Part shown: positions 7,818-17,090 of the stretch, piece after piece
Numbering within the stretch: the first letter of the stretch is position 1
Layout of the letters: the number at the start of each line of letters is the position of its first letter
Assembly: GCA_016861105.1 (NCBI GenBank)
Contig: BOKS01000002.1
Location: 186,001-250,000 of the forward strand
Length of the DNA stretch: 64,000 bases
DNA from: Betaproteobacteria bacterium
Lineage (GTDB): Bacteria > Pseudomonadota > Gammaproteobacteria > Burkholderiales > Casimicrobiaceae
Reading direction: 5' to 3'
Notes under the pieces: generated by a model
Told to the model about the DNA's origin: nothing
Databases searched by the model: none
The model's input: the letters and a program-made list of their open reading frames with translations, nothing else
Program-made: the position numbers and the translations under genes

Positions 7818-8960
7818 GTGAGCAGGCCGCGCGCCCTGGCCGTCGCCGCGCTGGCCGCGCTCGTCGCCGCGTGCTCGCGCGAGGCACCGCCCCCCGAGCC
7901 CGTGCGTCCCGTCGTGCTCGCGCGCGTTGCGACCGGCGCGCTGCAGGACGTGGCGGTGTTCCCGGGCGACGTGCGGCCGCGCCACGAAGCCGACCTCGCG
8001 TTCCGCATCGCCGGCAAGCTCGTCGAGCGCGGCGTGGACATCGGCGCCTCCGTGCGCCGCGGGCAGCCGCTGGCGCGGCTCGACCCGGCGGACGTCGCCC
8101 TGCAGGCGCAGGCGCAGCAGGCCGCCGTCGCCGCGGCGACGACGGAGCACGCGTTCGCGCGCGCCGAGTTCGAGCGCTTCGAGAGCCTGTACCGGCAGCG
8201 GTTCGTCAGCGCCTCGGCGCTCGACCAGAAGCGCAACGCGATGAACGCCGCCGCGGCGCGGCTCGAGCAGGCGCGCGCCACGCTCGCGGTCACGCGCAAC
8301 CAGGCGACCTACGCCACGCTGGTCGCGCCGGCGGACGGCGTGATCACCGCCGTGGCCGCCGAGGTCGGGCAGGTGGTGGCGGTCGGGCAGGGCGTGATGA
8401 AGCTCGCCGAGACCGGCGAGCGCGAGGTGGCCATCGCCGTGCCGGAGCACCGCCTCGACGAGCTCCGCGCGGCGACGCACCTCGCGGTCGCGCTGTGGGC
8501 GGACCCGCGGAAGCGCTACGCCGCGCGCGTGCGCGAGATCGCGCCCGCCGTCGATCCGGCGACGCGGACCTTCGCCGTGCGTGTCGCGGTGCCCGGCGCC
8601 GACGCGTCGCTGGCCTGGGGCATGACGGCGAACGTGATCGTCGCCGGTGCCGGCGACCCGTCCGGCGCGCTGGTGCCGCTCGGCGCGATCTACCACGACC
8701 GCGACGGCCGGCCCGCGGTCTGGGTGTACGACCAGGCGAGCGGACGCGTCGCGCTGCGCACGGTCGAGCTCGGCCGCTTCCGCGAGGACGGCGCCACGAT
8801 CCGCGCCGGACTGCGCGACGGCGAGTGGGTGGTGGCAGCGGGCGCGAACAAGCTGGTCGAAGGGCAGGTCGTGAGGCCCTACGACCGGCCGGCGCTCGCC
8901 GCCGCGCAGGACGCGGGCGCGCCCGCGGCGGAGATGCTGCGTCCGGCGCCGCCGCGATGA
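7818..8960 (+). CDS. RND efflux periplasmic adaptor, lipoprotein (HlyD/MFP family)
   Basis: A 380-residue membrane-fusion protein. The GTG start at 7818 gives an N-terminal hydrophobic segment ending in a lipobox VAAC with Cys19, so it should be a lipoprotein of the inner membrane. Domains follow the family order: lipoyl half (DLAFRIAGKLVERGVDIG), alpha-helical hairpin (about residues 90-160), second lipoyl half (LVAPADGVITAV) and beta-barrel with PATRTFAVRVAV. It joins the RND pump to an outer-membrane channel. No TolC-like gene is nearby, so a channel from elsewhere must be used. Its stop overlaps the pump start by four bases. Confidence 0.93.
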   Translation: MSRPRALAVAALAALVAACSREAPPPEPVRPVVLARVATGALQDVAVFPGDVRPRHEADLAFRIAGKLVERGVDIGASVRRGQPLARLDPADVALQAQAQQAAVAAATTEHAFARAEFERFESLYRQRFVSASALDQKRNAMNAAAARLEQARATLAVTRNQATYATLVAPADGVITAVAAEVGQVVAVGQGVMKLAETGEREVAIAVPEHRLDELRAATHLAVALWADPRKRYAARVREIAPAVDPATRTFAVRVAVPGADASLAWGMTANVIVAGAGDPSGALVPLGAIYHDRDGRPAVWVYDQASGRVALRTVELGRFREDGATIRAGLRDGEWVVAAGANKLVEGQVVRPYDRPALAAAQDAGAPAAEMLRPAPPR

Positions 8961-11900
8961 CGCCGGTACGGCCGCCGGGCGACAGCGGCCCCGCGCTCAA
9001 CCTCTCCGAGTGGGCGCTGCACCACCGCCCGCTCGTGCTGTTCCTGATCGTCGTCACGGCGCTCATGGGCGCGCTGTCGTACGCGCGGCTCGGCCAGTCG
9101 GAGGATCCGCCGTTCACGTTCAAGGTGATGGTCGTGCGCACCGAGTGGCCGGGGGCGACCGCGCGCGAGGTCGAGGAGCAGGTCACCGACCGCATCGAGC
9201 GCAAGCTGCAGGAGCTGCCGGTCGAGTACGTCCGCAGCTACAGCCGCCCCGGCGAGTCGATGGTGTTCGTCGCGCTGCGCGACGCGATGCGCTCCTCCGA
9301 GGTGCCCGAGCAGTGGTACCAGGTGCGCAAGAAGATCGGCGACGTCCGCAGCACGCTGCCCGCCGGCATCCGCGGCCCGTTCTTCAACGACGAGTTCGGC
9401 GACACCTACACGAACCTGTACGCGATCACGGGCGACGGGTTCGGCTATCGCGACCTCAAGGACTTCGGCGACCGGCTGCGCGCGCAGCTGCTGCGCGTGC
9501 CGGGCGTCGCGAAGGTCGACTTCGTCGGCGAGCAGGAGGAGCGCGTCTTCGTGGAGTTCAGCAACGCGAAGCTCGCCACGCTCGGACTGGACGCGCAGGC
9601 GCTCGTGGCGACGCTCGCCGCGCAGAACGCCGTGGCGCCGGCCGGCTCGTTCGAGACGCCGACCGACCGCATCCACCTCCGCGCATCCGGCGGGTTCGAG
9701 TCCGTCGACGCGATCCGCGGGCTCAGCCTGCGCGCGAACGGCCGGCTGTTCCGGCTCGGCGACGTCGCCGAGGTGCGGCGCGGCTACGTCGACCCGCCGA
9801 CGCAGAAGATGCGCTGGCGCGGTCGCGAGGCGCTGGGCGTGGGCATCACGATGGCGAAGGGCGGCGACGTGATCGCGCTGGGCGAGGCGCTGGACGCGGC
9901 GGTGGCGCGCATGCGTGCCGAGCTGCCCGTCGGCGTGGAGGTCGACGCGGTCTCGAGCATGCCGAAGGCGGTGCAGCGCTCGATCCGCGAGTTCGTCCGC
10001 GCGCTGGCCGAGGCGGTGGCGATCGTGCTCGCCGTGTCGCTGGTGAGCCTGGGCCTGCGCACCGGAATGGTCGTCGCCGTCTCGATCCCGCTGGTGCTCG
10101 CGACCACGTTCCTCGTGATGGACGTGCTCGGCATCGGGCTGCACAAGATCTCGCTCGGCGCGCTCGTGCTCTCGCTGGGGCTGCTGGTCGACGACGCGAT
10201 CATCGCCGTGGAGATGATGGCGGTGAAGCTCGAGCAGGGCTTCGACCGCTTCCGCGCGGCGAGCTTCGCGTGGACGTCGACGGCGTTCCCGATGCTGACG
10301 GGGACGCTGATCACCGTGGCGGGCTTCCTGCCCATCGCGACGGCGCGAAGCTCCACCGGCGAGTACACGCGCTCGCTGTTCGAGGTCTCGGCGATCGCGC
10401 TGGTCGCCTCGTGGGTCGTCGCCGTCGTCGTCATCCCCTACCTCGGCTACCGGATGCTGCCCGACGCCCGGACCGCCGGCGCGGCCCCGCCGTGGCAGCG
10501 CGCGTGGGCGCTGCTGCGCGGCCGCCCCGCGCCGCGCGCGGAGGCGGCGGCGCACGATCCCGACCACGTCTACCGCACGCCGTTCTACCTGTGGCTGCGC
10601 GCGCGGATGGACTGGACGGTCGCGCACCGCGGCCTCGTCATCCTGGTCACGCTCGCCGCCTTCCTCGGCGCGCTCGCCGCGTTCCGCTTCGTCCCGCAGC
10701 AGTTCTTCCCGTCGTCGTCGCGCCCCGAGCTGATCGTCGACCTGCGGCTGCCCGAGGGATCGTCGCTCGCGGCGACGCTGCGCGAGGCGCAGCGCATGGA
10801 GGCGGTCCTCGCGCAGGATCCGGGCATCGCGAGCTTCGTCGGCTACGTCGGCGCGGGCAGCCCGCGCTTCTACCTGCCGCTCGACCAGCAGCTCGCGCAG
10901 CCGAACTTCGCCCAGTTCGTGCTGGTCGCCACCGACAACCGCGAGCGCGAGCGCGTGCGCGAGCGCGTGCTTCGGGTCTTCGAAGCCGACTTTCCGGCGC
11001 TGCGCGGGCGCGTGTCGCGTCTGGAGAACGGACCGCCGGTGGGCTTCCCCGTCCAGTTCCGCGTCTCCGGCGACGACGTGCGCCGCGTGCGGGAGGTCGC
11101 GCGCGAGGTGCGCGGCGTGATGGACGCCGATCCGCGGCTCGCCAACGTGCAGTTCGACTGGGACGAGCCGTCGAAGGTCGTGCGCCTGGCGATCGACCAG
11201 GACAAGGCGCGGCTGCTCGGGCTGTCGTCGCAGGACATCGCGCAGTTCCTGCAGACGTCGGTGTCCGGCGTGGTGGTGACGCAGTACCGCGAGGGCAACC
11301 GCCTGATCGACGTCGTGCTGCGCGGCGTCGACGCGGAGCGCGCCCGCCTCGGGCTGCTCGGCGACCTCGCGATCCCGTCGCGCGCCGGCAAGGCGGTGCC
11401 GATCACGCAGGTCGCGCGCCTCGCCTACGGCCTCGAGGAGGGCATCGTGTGGCGGCGCAACCGGCAGCCGACGATCACGGTCCGGGCCGACGTCAGCGGC
11501 GACGTGCAGGCGGTCGACGTCACGCGGAGCCTGTCGCCGAAGCTCGACGCGCTGCGCGCCGGCCTGCCGGTCGGCTACGCGATCGACGTCGGCGGCGCGG
11601 TCGAGGATTCGGCCCGCGGGCAGCGCTCGATCGTGGCCGGCGTGCCGCTGCTGGTGCTGGCGGTGCTGACGCTGCTGATGCTGCAGCTGCGGAGCTTCGC
11701 GCGGACGCTGATGGTGGTGCTGACCGCGCCGCTGGGGCTGATCGGCGTCACCGCGGGGCTGCTCGCCTTCCGCATGCCCTTCGGCTTCGTCGCGATGCTG
11801 GGCACGATCGCGCTGTCCGGCATCATCATGCGCAACTCCGTCATCCTGGTCGACCAGATCGAGCAGGACATCCGCGCCGGCGAGCCGGCGTGGGAGGCGA

Positions 11901-12127
11901 TCGTCGGCGCGACCGTGCGGCGCTTCCGGCCGATCGTGCTGACCGCCGCCGCCGCCGTGCTGGCGATGGTGCCGCTCGCCCGCAGCGACTTCTTCGGGCC
12001 GATGGCGGTGGCGATGATGGGCGGCATCGTCGCCGCCACGCTGCTGACGCTCGGCTTCCTGCCGGCGCTCTACGCCGCGTGGTTCCGCGTGCGCCGCGAG
12101 CCCGCCGCCGCCCCCGCCGCGGCGTGA
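8957..12127 (+). CDS. RND efflux transporter, inner-membrane pump
   Basis: A 1056-residue RND pump of usual length for AcrB-like proteins. It has an N-terminal membrane helix, a large periplasmic loop (NDEFGDTYTNLYAI), then GLLVDDAIIAVEMM in TM4 with the proton-relay pair Asp412-Asp413, and a second half repeating this layout. The N-terminal stretch PPFTFKVMVVRTEWPGA and the QVRKKIGD segment resemble the TriC-like subgroup more than AcrB itself; that placement is from memory. It exports hydrophobic compounds using the proton gradient. It is cotranscribed with the TetR repressor and adaptor, ending at a large stem-loop. Confidence 0.93.
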   Translation: MTPVRPPGDSGPALNLSEWALHHRPLVLFLIVVTALMGALSYARLGQSEDPPFTFKVMVVRTEWPGATAREVEEQVTDRIERKLQELPVEYVRSYSRPGESMVFVALRDAMRSSEVPEQWYQVRKKIGDVRSTLPAGIRGPFFNDEFGDTYTNLYAITGDGFGYRDLKDFGDRLRAQLLRVPGVAKVDFVGEQEERVFVEFSNAKLATLGLDAQALVATLAAQNAVAPAGSFETPTDRIHLRASGGFESVDAIRGLSLRANGRLFRLGDVAEVRRGYVDPPTQKMRWRGREALGVGITMAKGGDVIALGEALDAAVARMRAELPVGVEVDAVSSMPKAVQRSIREFVRALAEAVAIVLAVSLVSLGLRTGMVVAVSIPLVLATTFLVMDVLGIGLHKISLGALVLSLGLLVDDAIIAVEMMAVKLEQGFDRFRAASFAWTSTAFPMLTGTLITVAGFLPIATARSSTGEYTRSLFEVSAIALVASWVVAVVVIPYLGYRMLPDARTAGAAPPWQRAWALLRGRPAPRAEAAAHDPDHVYRTPFYLWLRARMDWTVAHRGLVILVTLAAFLGALAAFRFVPQQFFPSSSRPELIVDLRLPEGSSLAATLREAQRMEAVLAQDPGIASFVGYVGAGSPRFYLPLDQQLAQPNFAQFVLVATDNRERERVRERVLRVFEADFPALRGRVSRLENGPPVGFPVQFRVSGDDVRRVREVAREVRGVMDADPRLANVQFDWDEPSKVVRLAIDQDKARLLGLSSQDIAQFLQTSVSGVVVTQYREGNRLIDVVLRGVDAERARLGLLGDLAIPSRAGKAVPITQVARLAYGLEEGIVWRRNRQPTITVRADVSGDVQAVDVTRSLSPKLDALRAGLPVGYAIDVGGAVEDSARGQRSIVAGVPLLVLAVLTLLMLQLRSFARTLMVVLTAPLGLIGVTAGLLAFRMPFGFVAMLGTIALSGIIMRNSVILVDQIEQDIRAGEPAWEAIVGATVRRFRPIVLTAAAAVLAMVPLARSDFFGPMAVAMMGGIVAATLLTLGFLPALYAAWFRVRREPAAAPAAA

Positions 12128-12164
12128 GCGGGCACGCGCCGGCCGCCGCGGCCGCGGTGCCCGC
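12128..12164 (+). terminator. Stem-loop after the RND operon
   Basis: Directly after the pump stop, GCGGGCAC (12128-12135) pairs perfectly with GTGCCCGC (12157-12164). The interior GC-rich segment can extend the stem with bulges. No T-tract follows, as is common in such GC-rich genomes. It separates the efflux operon from the riboflavin genes. Confidence 0.55.
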
Positions 12165-12171
12165 CGGCCGG

Positions 12172-12177
12172 TACAAT
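12172..12177 (+). promoter_or_regulatory. Candidate -10 element for the ribBX operon
   Basis: TACAAT stands out in the GC-rich gap 35 bases before the ribBX start and after the efflux stem-loop. No clear -35 is visible at the right distance. The gap is too short to hold an FMN riboswitch. Confidence 0.4.
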
Positions 12178-12211
12178 CGCACCTTCGTCCCAGCACGCGG
12201 GTGACCCCGGC

Positions 12212-13321
12212 ATGTCGCTGTCCCCGATTCCCGAGATCGTCGCCGACTTCAAGGCCGGCCGCATGGTCATTCTCGTCGACGAGGAGGACCGCGAGAACGA
12301 GGGCGACATCGTCCTCGCCGCCGAGCACGTCACGCCCGAGGCGATCAACTTCATGGCGCGCCACGCGCGCGGCCTGGTGTGCCTCACGCTGACCGAGGAG
12401 CGCTGCCGGCAGCTCGGCCTCGCGCCGATGGTGCGCGAGAACCGCTCGGGCACCGGGACCAACTTCACCGCGTCCATCGAGGCGGCCGAGGGCGTGACGA
12501 CCGGCATCTCGGCCGCGGACCGCGCGCGGACGATACGGGTCGCGATCGCCCCGGAGGCCAGGCCGTCCGACCTGGTGCAGCCGGGCCACGTGTTCCCGGT
12601 CATGGCGATGCCGGGCGGCGTGCTGTCGCGCGCCGGGCACACCGAGGCCGGCTGCGACCTCGCGCGGCTGGCCGGCCTCGCGCCCGCGGCCGTCATCTGC
12701 GAGATCATGCGCGACGACGGCACGATGGCGCGGCTGCCCGACCTCGTCGAGTTCGCGAAGCTGCACGGGCTGCGCATCGGCGCGATCGCGGACCTGATCC
12801 ACCACCGCAGCCGCACCGAGAAGCTGGTCGAGCGCGTCGCCGAGCGGCCGATCGCCACCGCGCACGGCGCGTTCAGGCTCGTGGTCTACCGCGAGAAGCT
12901 CACGGACGCGACGCACCTCGCGCTGGTGCGCGGGCCGATCTCGCCGGAGACGGAGACGCTGGTGCGCGTGCACGAGCCGCTGTCGGTCATGGACCTGCTG
13001 GACGCGCAGAGCGAGGCGCACTCGTGGAGCATCGCCGCCGCGCTGGAGACGATCGCCGAGGCCGGGCGCGGCGTGATCGTGCTGCTGCACCGGCCCGAGA
13101 CCGCGGCCGACCTGCGCCGCCGCGCGGTGACGCCGCAGCCGCCGGTGGCGAGCAAGCTGGACCTGCGCAACTACGGCATCGGTGCGCAGATCCTGCGGGA
13201 CCTCAGCGTCGGGCGCATGCGCGTCCTCGCGCGCCCGCGGCGCATGCCGAGCATGGCCGGCTTCGACCTCGAGGTGGTCGGCTACGTCGACCAGCCGCGC
13301 CGGCGGCACGCGCAGGGCTGA
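12212..13321 (+). CDS. 3,4-dihydroxy-2-butanone-4-phosphate synthase with degenerate RibA-like domain (RibBX type)
   Basis: A 369-residue two-domain protein. The N-terminal 200 residues are a normal DHBP synthase (VDEEDRENEGDIVLAAEHV, then GHVFPVMAMPGGVLSRAGHTEA), making the four-carbon riboflavin precursor from ribulose 5-phosphate. The C-terminal part has the GTP cyclohydrolase II fold outline and its RVH entry at residues 252-254. The zinc motif (C-x10-C-x-C) is missing: no Cys occurs where three are required. It therefore cannot be a normal GTP cyclohydrolase II. This matches the RibBX variant known in Proteobacteria. A true RibA must be encoded elsewhere. First gene of the run to pncC. 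Confidence 0.92.
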   Translation: MSLSPIPEIVADFKAGRMVILVDEEDRENEGDIVLAAEHVTPEAINFMARHARGLVCLTLTEERCRQLGLAPMVRENRSGTGTNFTASIEAAEGVTTGISAADRARTIRVAIAPEARPSDLVQPGHVFPVMAMPGGVLSRAGHTEAGCDLARLAGLAPAAVICEIMRDDGTMARLPDLVEFAKLHGLRIGAIADLIHHRSRTEKLVERVAERPIATAHGAFRLVVYREKLTDATHLALVRGPISPETETLVRVHEPLSVMDLLDAQSEAHSWSIAAALETIAEAGRGVIVLLHRPETAADLRRRAVTPQPPVASKLDLRNYGIGAQILRDLSVGRMRVLARPRRMPSMAGFDLEVVGYVDQPRRRHAQG

Positions 13322-13325
13322 GGCG

Positions 13326-13787
13326 GTGGCGCGCCGCATCGCACCGCGCACGCACGGCGCCTCGCGCCGGGTCGGCGTGGTGCTCTCGCGCTTCAACCCC
13401 CGGATCGGCGAGGGCCTGCTGGCCGGCGCCCTGAGCGCGCTGCGCGAGGCGGGCGTGGCCGACGACGACGTGACGCTCGTCACCGTCGCCGGGGCGCTCG
13501 AGACGCCGCAGGCGCTGCAGCGCCTCGCGCAGTCCGGCGACTACGAGGCGCTGGTCGCGCTCGGCGCCGTGATCCGCGGCGAGACCTACCACTTCGAGAT
13601 CGTCTCCGCCGAGTCCGCGCGCGGCATCGGCGAGGTCGCGCTCCAGTTCGGCGTGCCGATCGGCAACGGCGTGCTGACCTGCGACACCGACGAGCAGGCG
13701 CTCGCGCGGATGGACGCGAAGGGCCGCGAGGCCGCGCTCGCGGCGCTCGAGCTCGCGTGCCTCTTCGATGACCTCGACGACGCCTGA
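13326..13787 (+). CDS. ribH: 6,7-dimethyl-8-ribityllumazine synthase
   Basis: A 153-residue lumazine synthase of normal length. It shows LSRFN near residue 20, the active-site GAVIRGETYHFE with the catalytic His, and FGVPIGNGVLTCDT. It condenses the DHBP-synthase product with the pyrimidine intermediate in the step before riboflavin synthase. The start is a GTG four bases after the ribBX stop; no ATG is available in the right place. Its 3' end overlaps nusB by 20 bases, so the two are coupled. Confidence 0.95.
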   Translation: MARRIAPRTHGASRRVGVVLSRFNPRIGEGLLAGALSALREAGVADDDVTLVTVAGALETPQALQRLAQSGDYEALVALGAVIRGETYHFEIVSAESARGIGEVALQFGVPIGNGVLTCDTDEQALARMDAKGREAALAALELACLFDDLDDA

Positions 13788-14238
13788 TCCGCGCCACGGC
13801 GCGCGCGAGCTGGCGCTGCAGGGCCTCTACCAGCGCCAGGTCGCGGGCAACGCCGACGCCGCGATCCGCGCGTCGCTCGAGGAGAGCGAGGGCCACGCGC
13901 GGGCGGACCCGCGCTACTTCGACGCGCTGTGGCGCGGGGTGACCGGCGCCTGGGACGCGCTGCTGGCCGCGAGTGCGCCGCACTCGGCGCGCGCGATCGC
14001 GGAGCTCTCGCCGATCGAGCGCGCGATCGTCGCGATCGGGACGTGGGAGCTCGTGCACCGCCAGGAGATCCCGTACCGCGCCGTGATCGACGAGGCCGTG
14101 GAGCTCGCGAAGGCCTACGGCGGGACCGACGGCCACAAGTACGTCAACGGCGTGCTCGACAAGGTCGCACGCAGCGTGCGCGCGGCCGAGATCGCCGCGG
14201 CCTCCCGCCGGAGCGGCCGCCCGACGGGCGCGCCGTGA
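13768..14238 (+). CDS. nusB: Transcription antitermination protein NusB
   Basis: A 156-residue NusB: RELALQGLYQRQV near the N-terminus, and LSPIERAIVAIGTWEL followed by PYRAVIDEAVELAKAYGGTDGHKYVNGVLDKVA. This is the family core that binds boxA RNA with NusE (ribosomal protein S10) during rRNA antitermination. It starts inside ribH (20-base overlap) and its stop overlaps the thiL GTG start by four bases. The ribH-nusB link is a conserved bacterial gene pair. The C-terminal 15 residues are a variable basic tail. Confidence 0.96.
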   Translation: MTSTTPDPRHGARELALQGLYQRQVAGNADAAIRASLEESEGHARADPRYFDALWRGVTGAWDALLAASAPHSARAIAELSPIERAIVAIGTWELVHRQEIPYRAVIDEAVELAKAYGGTDGHKYVNGVLDKVARSVRAAEIAAASRRSGRPTGAP

Positions 14239-15257
14239 CGACGGCCGGCGTACCGCGCGACGCGGCGTCCCCGGGCGGCGCGGCGCCTGGCGAGTTCGCG
14301 CTGATCGACCGCTACTTCCGCCACCCGTCGCCGGACGCGGGCGTGGTGCTCGGCATCGGCGACGACGCGGCGGTGCTCGCGCCGAGCGCCGGCGCGGAGC
14401 TGGTCCTGGCCGTCGACATGATGGTCGAGGAGCGGCACTTCCCGAGCGGCGCGGATGCCGAGGGGCTGGGGCACAAGATCCTCGCGGTCAACCTCTCGGA
14501 CATGGCGGCGATGGGCGCGCGCCCGCGCTGGGCGCTGCTCGCCGGCGCGCTGCCCGGCGTCGACGAGGCGTGGCTCGAGGCGTTCACGCGCGGCCTGTTC
14601 GCGCTCGCCGACGCGCACGGCGTCGCGCTGGTCGGCGGCGACACGACGCGGGGGCCGCGCAACCTGTGCCTCACCATTGCCGGCGAGGTGCCCGCCGGCA
14701 CGGCGGTGCGGCGCAGCGGGGCGCAGCCCGGCGACGACGTGTGGGTGTCGGGCACGCTCGGCGACGCGATGCTCGCGCTCGCCGCGCTGCAGGGACGCAC
14801 GGCGCTCGACGCGAGCACGCTGAACGCGCTGCGCCCGCGGCTGGAACGGCCGACCCCCCGCGTCGCGCTGGGGCAGGCGCTGCGCGGCGTCGCGGCCGCG
14901 ATGCTCGACGTCTCGGACGGGCTGACCGGCGACCTCGGCCACCTGCTCGACGCGTCCGGCGTGGGTGCGGAGATCGCCGTCGCGCGCATCCCGTGCGCGC
15001 CGGCGCTCGCCGCTCGCCTGGCCGGAGGCGAGCGCGACCTGGCGCTCGCGTGCCTGCTCGCCGGCGGCGACGACTACGAGCTCTGCTTCGCGGCGCGCTC
15101 GCACGCGCGCGAGGCCGTCGCCGCCGCGGCGCACGCTGCCGGCGTGCCGGTGGCGCGCATCGGCACGATCGTGCCGCGCGACGCCGGGCTGGTCGTGCGC
15201 GACGAGCGCGGCGCGCCGCTGCGCGTGCTGCCGCGCGCGTTCGACCACTTCGCGTAG
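14235..15257 (+). CDS. thiL: Thiamine-monophosphate kinase
   Basis: A 340-residue kinase of the PurM/ThiL fold with GTG start overlapping nusB. Motifs in order: GIGDDAAVLAP (nucleotide and Mg binding), VDMMVEERHF, KILAVNLSDMAAMGA, GGDTTRGP, LDVSDGLTGDLGH and GGDDYELCFA. It phosphorylates thiamine monophosphate to the diphosphate cofactor with ATP. The length is usual. It sits in the classical nusB-thiL-pgpA order. Confidence 0.96.
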   Translation: MTTAGVPRDAASPGGAAPGEFALIDRYFRHPSPDAGVVLGIGDDAAVLAPSAGAELVLAVDMMVEERHFPSGADAEGLGHKILAVNLSDMAAMGARPRWALLAGALPGVDEAWLEAFTRGLFALADAHGVALVGGDTTRGPRNLCLTIAGEVPAGTAVRRSGAQPGDDVWVSGTLGDAMLALAALQGRTALDASTLNALRPRLERPTPRVALGQALRGVAAAMLDVSDGLTGDLGHLLDASGVGAEIAVARIPCAPALAARLAGGERDLALACLLAGGDDYELCFAARSHAREAVAAAAHAAGVPVARIGTIVPRDAGLVVRDERGAPLRVLPRAFDHFA

Positions 15258-15267
15258 CGGCGCGACC

Positions 15268-15771
15268 ATGGCCATGGCCGCTCCGGCGCTCACGTTCCGG
15301 TTCTTCCTCTCGCATCCGGCGCACTTCGTCGCGCTGGGCTTCGGAACCGGGCTCGCGCCCTGGGCGCCCGGCACGGTGGCGACGCTGTTCGCGATCCCGC
15401 TCGGCGACTGGCTCGCCGTGACGACGACCGACGCCGGCTACCTCGCGGCGGTGGCCGTGCTCTTCGCGGTCGGCGTGTGGGCGGCGGAACGCACCGGACG
15501 CGATCTGGGCGTGCCCGACCACGGCGGCATCGTGATCGACGAGATCGTCGCCTTCCTGCTGGTGATGTACTTCGCCGGCACGAGCCTCGAGCGCGTGGCG
15601 CTCGGCTTCCTGCTGTTCCGGCTGTTCGACATCGCCAAGCCGCCGCCGATCCGGGCGATCGACGCGCGGATGAAGAGCGGGCTCGGCGTCATGCTCGACG
15701 ACCTGGTCGCCGCCGCGATGGCGCTGGTCGCCTTCGCGGTGATCGTCCGCGTCACGGGGTGGCCGGCATGA
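15268..15771 (+). CDS. pgpA: Phosphatidylglycerophosphatase A
   Basis: A 167-residue inner-membrane lipid phosphatase. GTGLAPWAPGTVATL and GIVIDEIVAFLLVM are the family motifs with the acidic active-site residues. FRLFDIAKPPPIR comes later, and the remainder is hydrophobic membrane helix. It dephosphorylates phosphatidylglycerol phosphate to phosphatidylglycerol. The ATG at 15268 is used; a second in-frame ATG at 15274 is equally possible. Its stop overlaps the next start by four bases (ATGA). Confidence 0.95.
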   Translation: MAMAAPALTFRFFLSHPAHFVALGFGTGLAPWAPGTVATLFAIPLGDWLAVTTTDAGYLAAVAVLFAVGVWAAERTGRDLGVPDHGGIVIDEIVAFLLVMYFAGTSLERVALGFLLFRLFDIAKPPPIRAIDARMKSGLGVMLDDLVAAAMALVAFAVIVRVTGWPA

Positions 15772-16571
15772 TGCGCGCGGCCGCGGCACCGGCCGGCCAC
15801 GACGTCCCCGACGCGCGCCGCGTCGAGGAGGCCGGCCTCAACTACCTGCACTCCCGCCGCCAGCTGTTCCACGACGGATGGGTCCTGTTCCTGTCGCCCG
15901 GCACCGCCAAGCGTGCGCGCAGCGTCAACGCGCACTTCGGCTCGACGCTGCCGCTCGCCGCGAAGATCGCGCACTGCGAGGCGCTGTACGGCCGCCACGG
16001 CCTGCCCGCGCTGTTCCGCATCACGCCGTTCTCGCAGCCGGCGTCGCTCGACGCGGCGCTGGCGGCGCGCGGCTACGTCGCGTTCGGTCGCACGCTGGTG
16101 CAGTGCGCCGCGCTCGACGCGATCGTGCAGCGCGCGGCGACGCCGGACCCGGCCGCCGGTGCCGAGCTCGCCTCGCCGCTGCCCGAGGCCTTCGTCGAGG
16201 CCGTGGGGACGATGCGCGGCTCCACGCCGGCCCAGCGCGCGGCGCACCTCGAGCGCATCGCGCAGTCGCCGCTCGCGCTCGTCCCGATCGTCGCGCGGCA
16301 GGACGGCGCCACGGTCGCAGCCGGGATGGCATCGGTGGACGGCGACCTCGCGGGTCTGTTCGACATCGTGACCGCGCCCGCGCTGCGGCGTCGCGGGCTG
16401 GGCACGCGCGTCGTGCAGGCGCTCGTCGTCAGGGCCTGGGAGCGCGGGGCGCGCCACGCGTTCCTGCAGGTCGAGCAGCACAACCGCGCCGCCCTCGCGA
16501 TCTACCGCCGCTTCGGGTTCACGACGCGCTACGCCTACCACTACCGCGTGCGCCCGGAGGAGGCCCCGTGA
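15768..16571 (+). CDS. GNAT-family N-acetyltransferase
   Basis: A 267-residue protein whose C-terminal half carries the acetyl-CoA binding core of GNAT enzymes ([22 protein letters not shown] near residue 210) and the closing [13 protein letters not shown]. The N-terminal half is probably a second, degenerate GNAT-like domain. The acceptor is unknown. It is inserted between pgpA and pncC with four-base overlaps on both sides, so it is cotranslated with housekeeping genes. Proteins of this shape occur at the same place in related bacteria, but I know no function for it. Confidence 0.85.
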   Translation: MMRAAAAPAGHDVPDARRVEEAGLNYLHSRRQLFHDGWVLFLSPGTAKRARSVNAHFGSTLPLAAKIAHCEALYGRHGLPALFRITPFSQPASLDAALAARGYVAFGRTLVQCAALDAIVQRAATPDPAAGAELASPLPEAFVEAVGTMRGSTPAQRAAHLERIAQSPLALVPIVARQDGATVAAGMASVDGDLAGLFDIVTAPALRRRGLGTRVVQALVVRAWERGARHAFLQVEQHNRAALAIYRRFGFTTRYAYHYRVRPEEAP

Positions 16572-17071
16572 TCGACGTCGATCTTTCTACCCTGTCCGCT
16601 TCGCTGGGCGAGGCGCTCGCGCGCCGCGGATGGCGCATCGCGACGGCCGAGTCGTGCACCGGCGGGCTCGTCGCCGCCGCCATCACGGCGACCGCGGGCA
16701 GCTCCGGTTGGTTCGACGCCGGGTTCGTGACCTACTCGGACGCCATGAAGGAGGCGCTGCTCGGCGTGCCGGCGGCGACGCTGGCCGCGCACGGCGCGGT
16801 GTCGGAGGCGACGGCGCGCGCGATGGCCGAGGGCGCACTCGGCCGCAGCGGCGCACAGCTCGCCGTCGCCATCACGGGCGTGGCGGGACCGGGCGGGGGC
16901 AGCGCGGCGAAGCCCGTCGGGACCGTGTGCTTCGCGTGGGCGACCGCGGGCGGGGGCACGCGCACGGTCACGCATCGCTTCGCGGGCGGGCGTGCCGAGG
17001 TGCGAAAGCGCAGCGTCGAGGTGGCGCTGCGGGAGGCGATCGCCCTCGCCGGCGGGGGCGGCGGCGGCTGA
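16568..17071 (+). CDS. pncC: Nicotinamide-nucleotide amidohydrolase, CinA C-terminal type
   Basis: A 167-residue stand-alone CinA C-terminal domain. [14 protein letters not shown] contains the catalytic Ser, [15 protein letters not shown] follows, and [20 protein letters not shown] is the third family block. It deamidates nicotinamide mononucleotide to nicotinate mononucleotide in pyridine nucleotide salvage. The GTG start overlaps the previous stop. The N-terminal CinA (COG1058) domain is absent, as usual for the PncC form. It closes the ribBX-to-pncC gene run and is followed by a hairpin. Confidence 0.94.
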   Translation: MIDVDLSTLSASLGEALARRGWRIATAESCTGGLVAAAITATAGSSGWFDAGFVTYSDAMKEALLGVPAATLAAHGAVSEATARAMAEGALGRSGAQLAVAITGVAGPGGGSAAKPVGTVCFAWATAGGGTRTVTHRFAGGRAEVRKRSVEVALREAIALAGGGGGG

Positions 17072-17090
17072 CGGCGCCCGGGGGGCGCCG
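17072..17090 (+). terminator. Hairpin after pncC
   Basis: CGGCGCCC (17072-17079) pairs perfectly with GGGCGCCG (17083-17090) around a three-base loop, starting right after the pncC stop. No T-tract follows. It probably separates the upstream run from recA, which has its own control region. Confidence 0.5.

Noticed and set aside
12128-12211. FMN riboswitch before the riboflavin operon
   Set aside because: The gap is 84 bases and is mostly taken up by a terminator-like stem and a -10 element. The element needs well over 100 bases and its conserved core is not present.
8879-13483. A 1534-codon open frame on the - strand across the RND pump and ribBX
   Set aside because: It is antisense to well recognised genes, rich in Arg, His and Asp without domains, and is an effect of very high GC content. 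Similar long antisense frames over putA (33633-37424), alaS (20271-23912) and recA (17263-21186) were rejected for the same reason.
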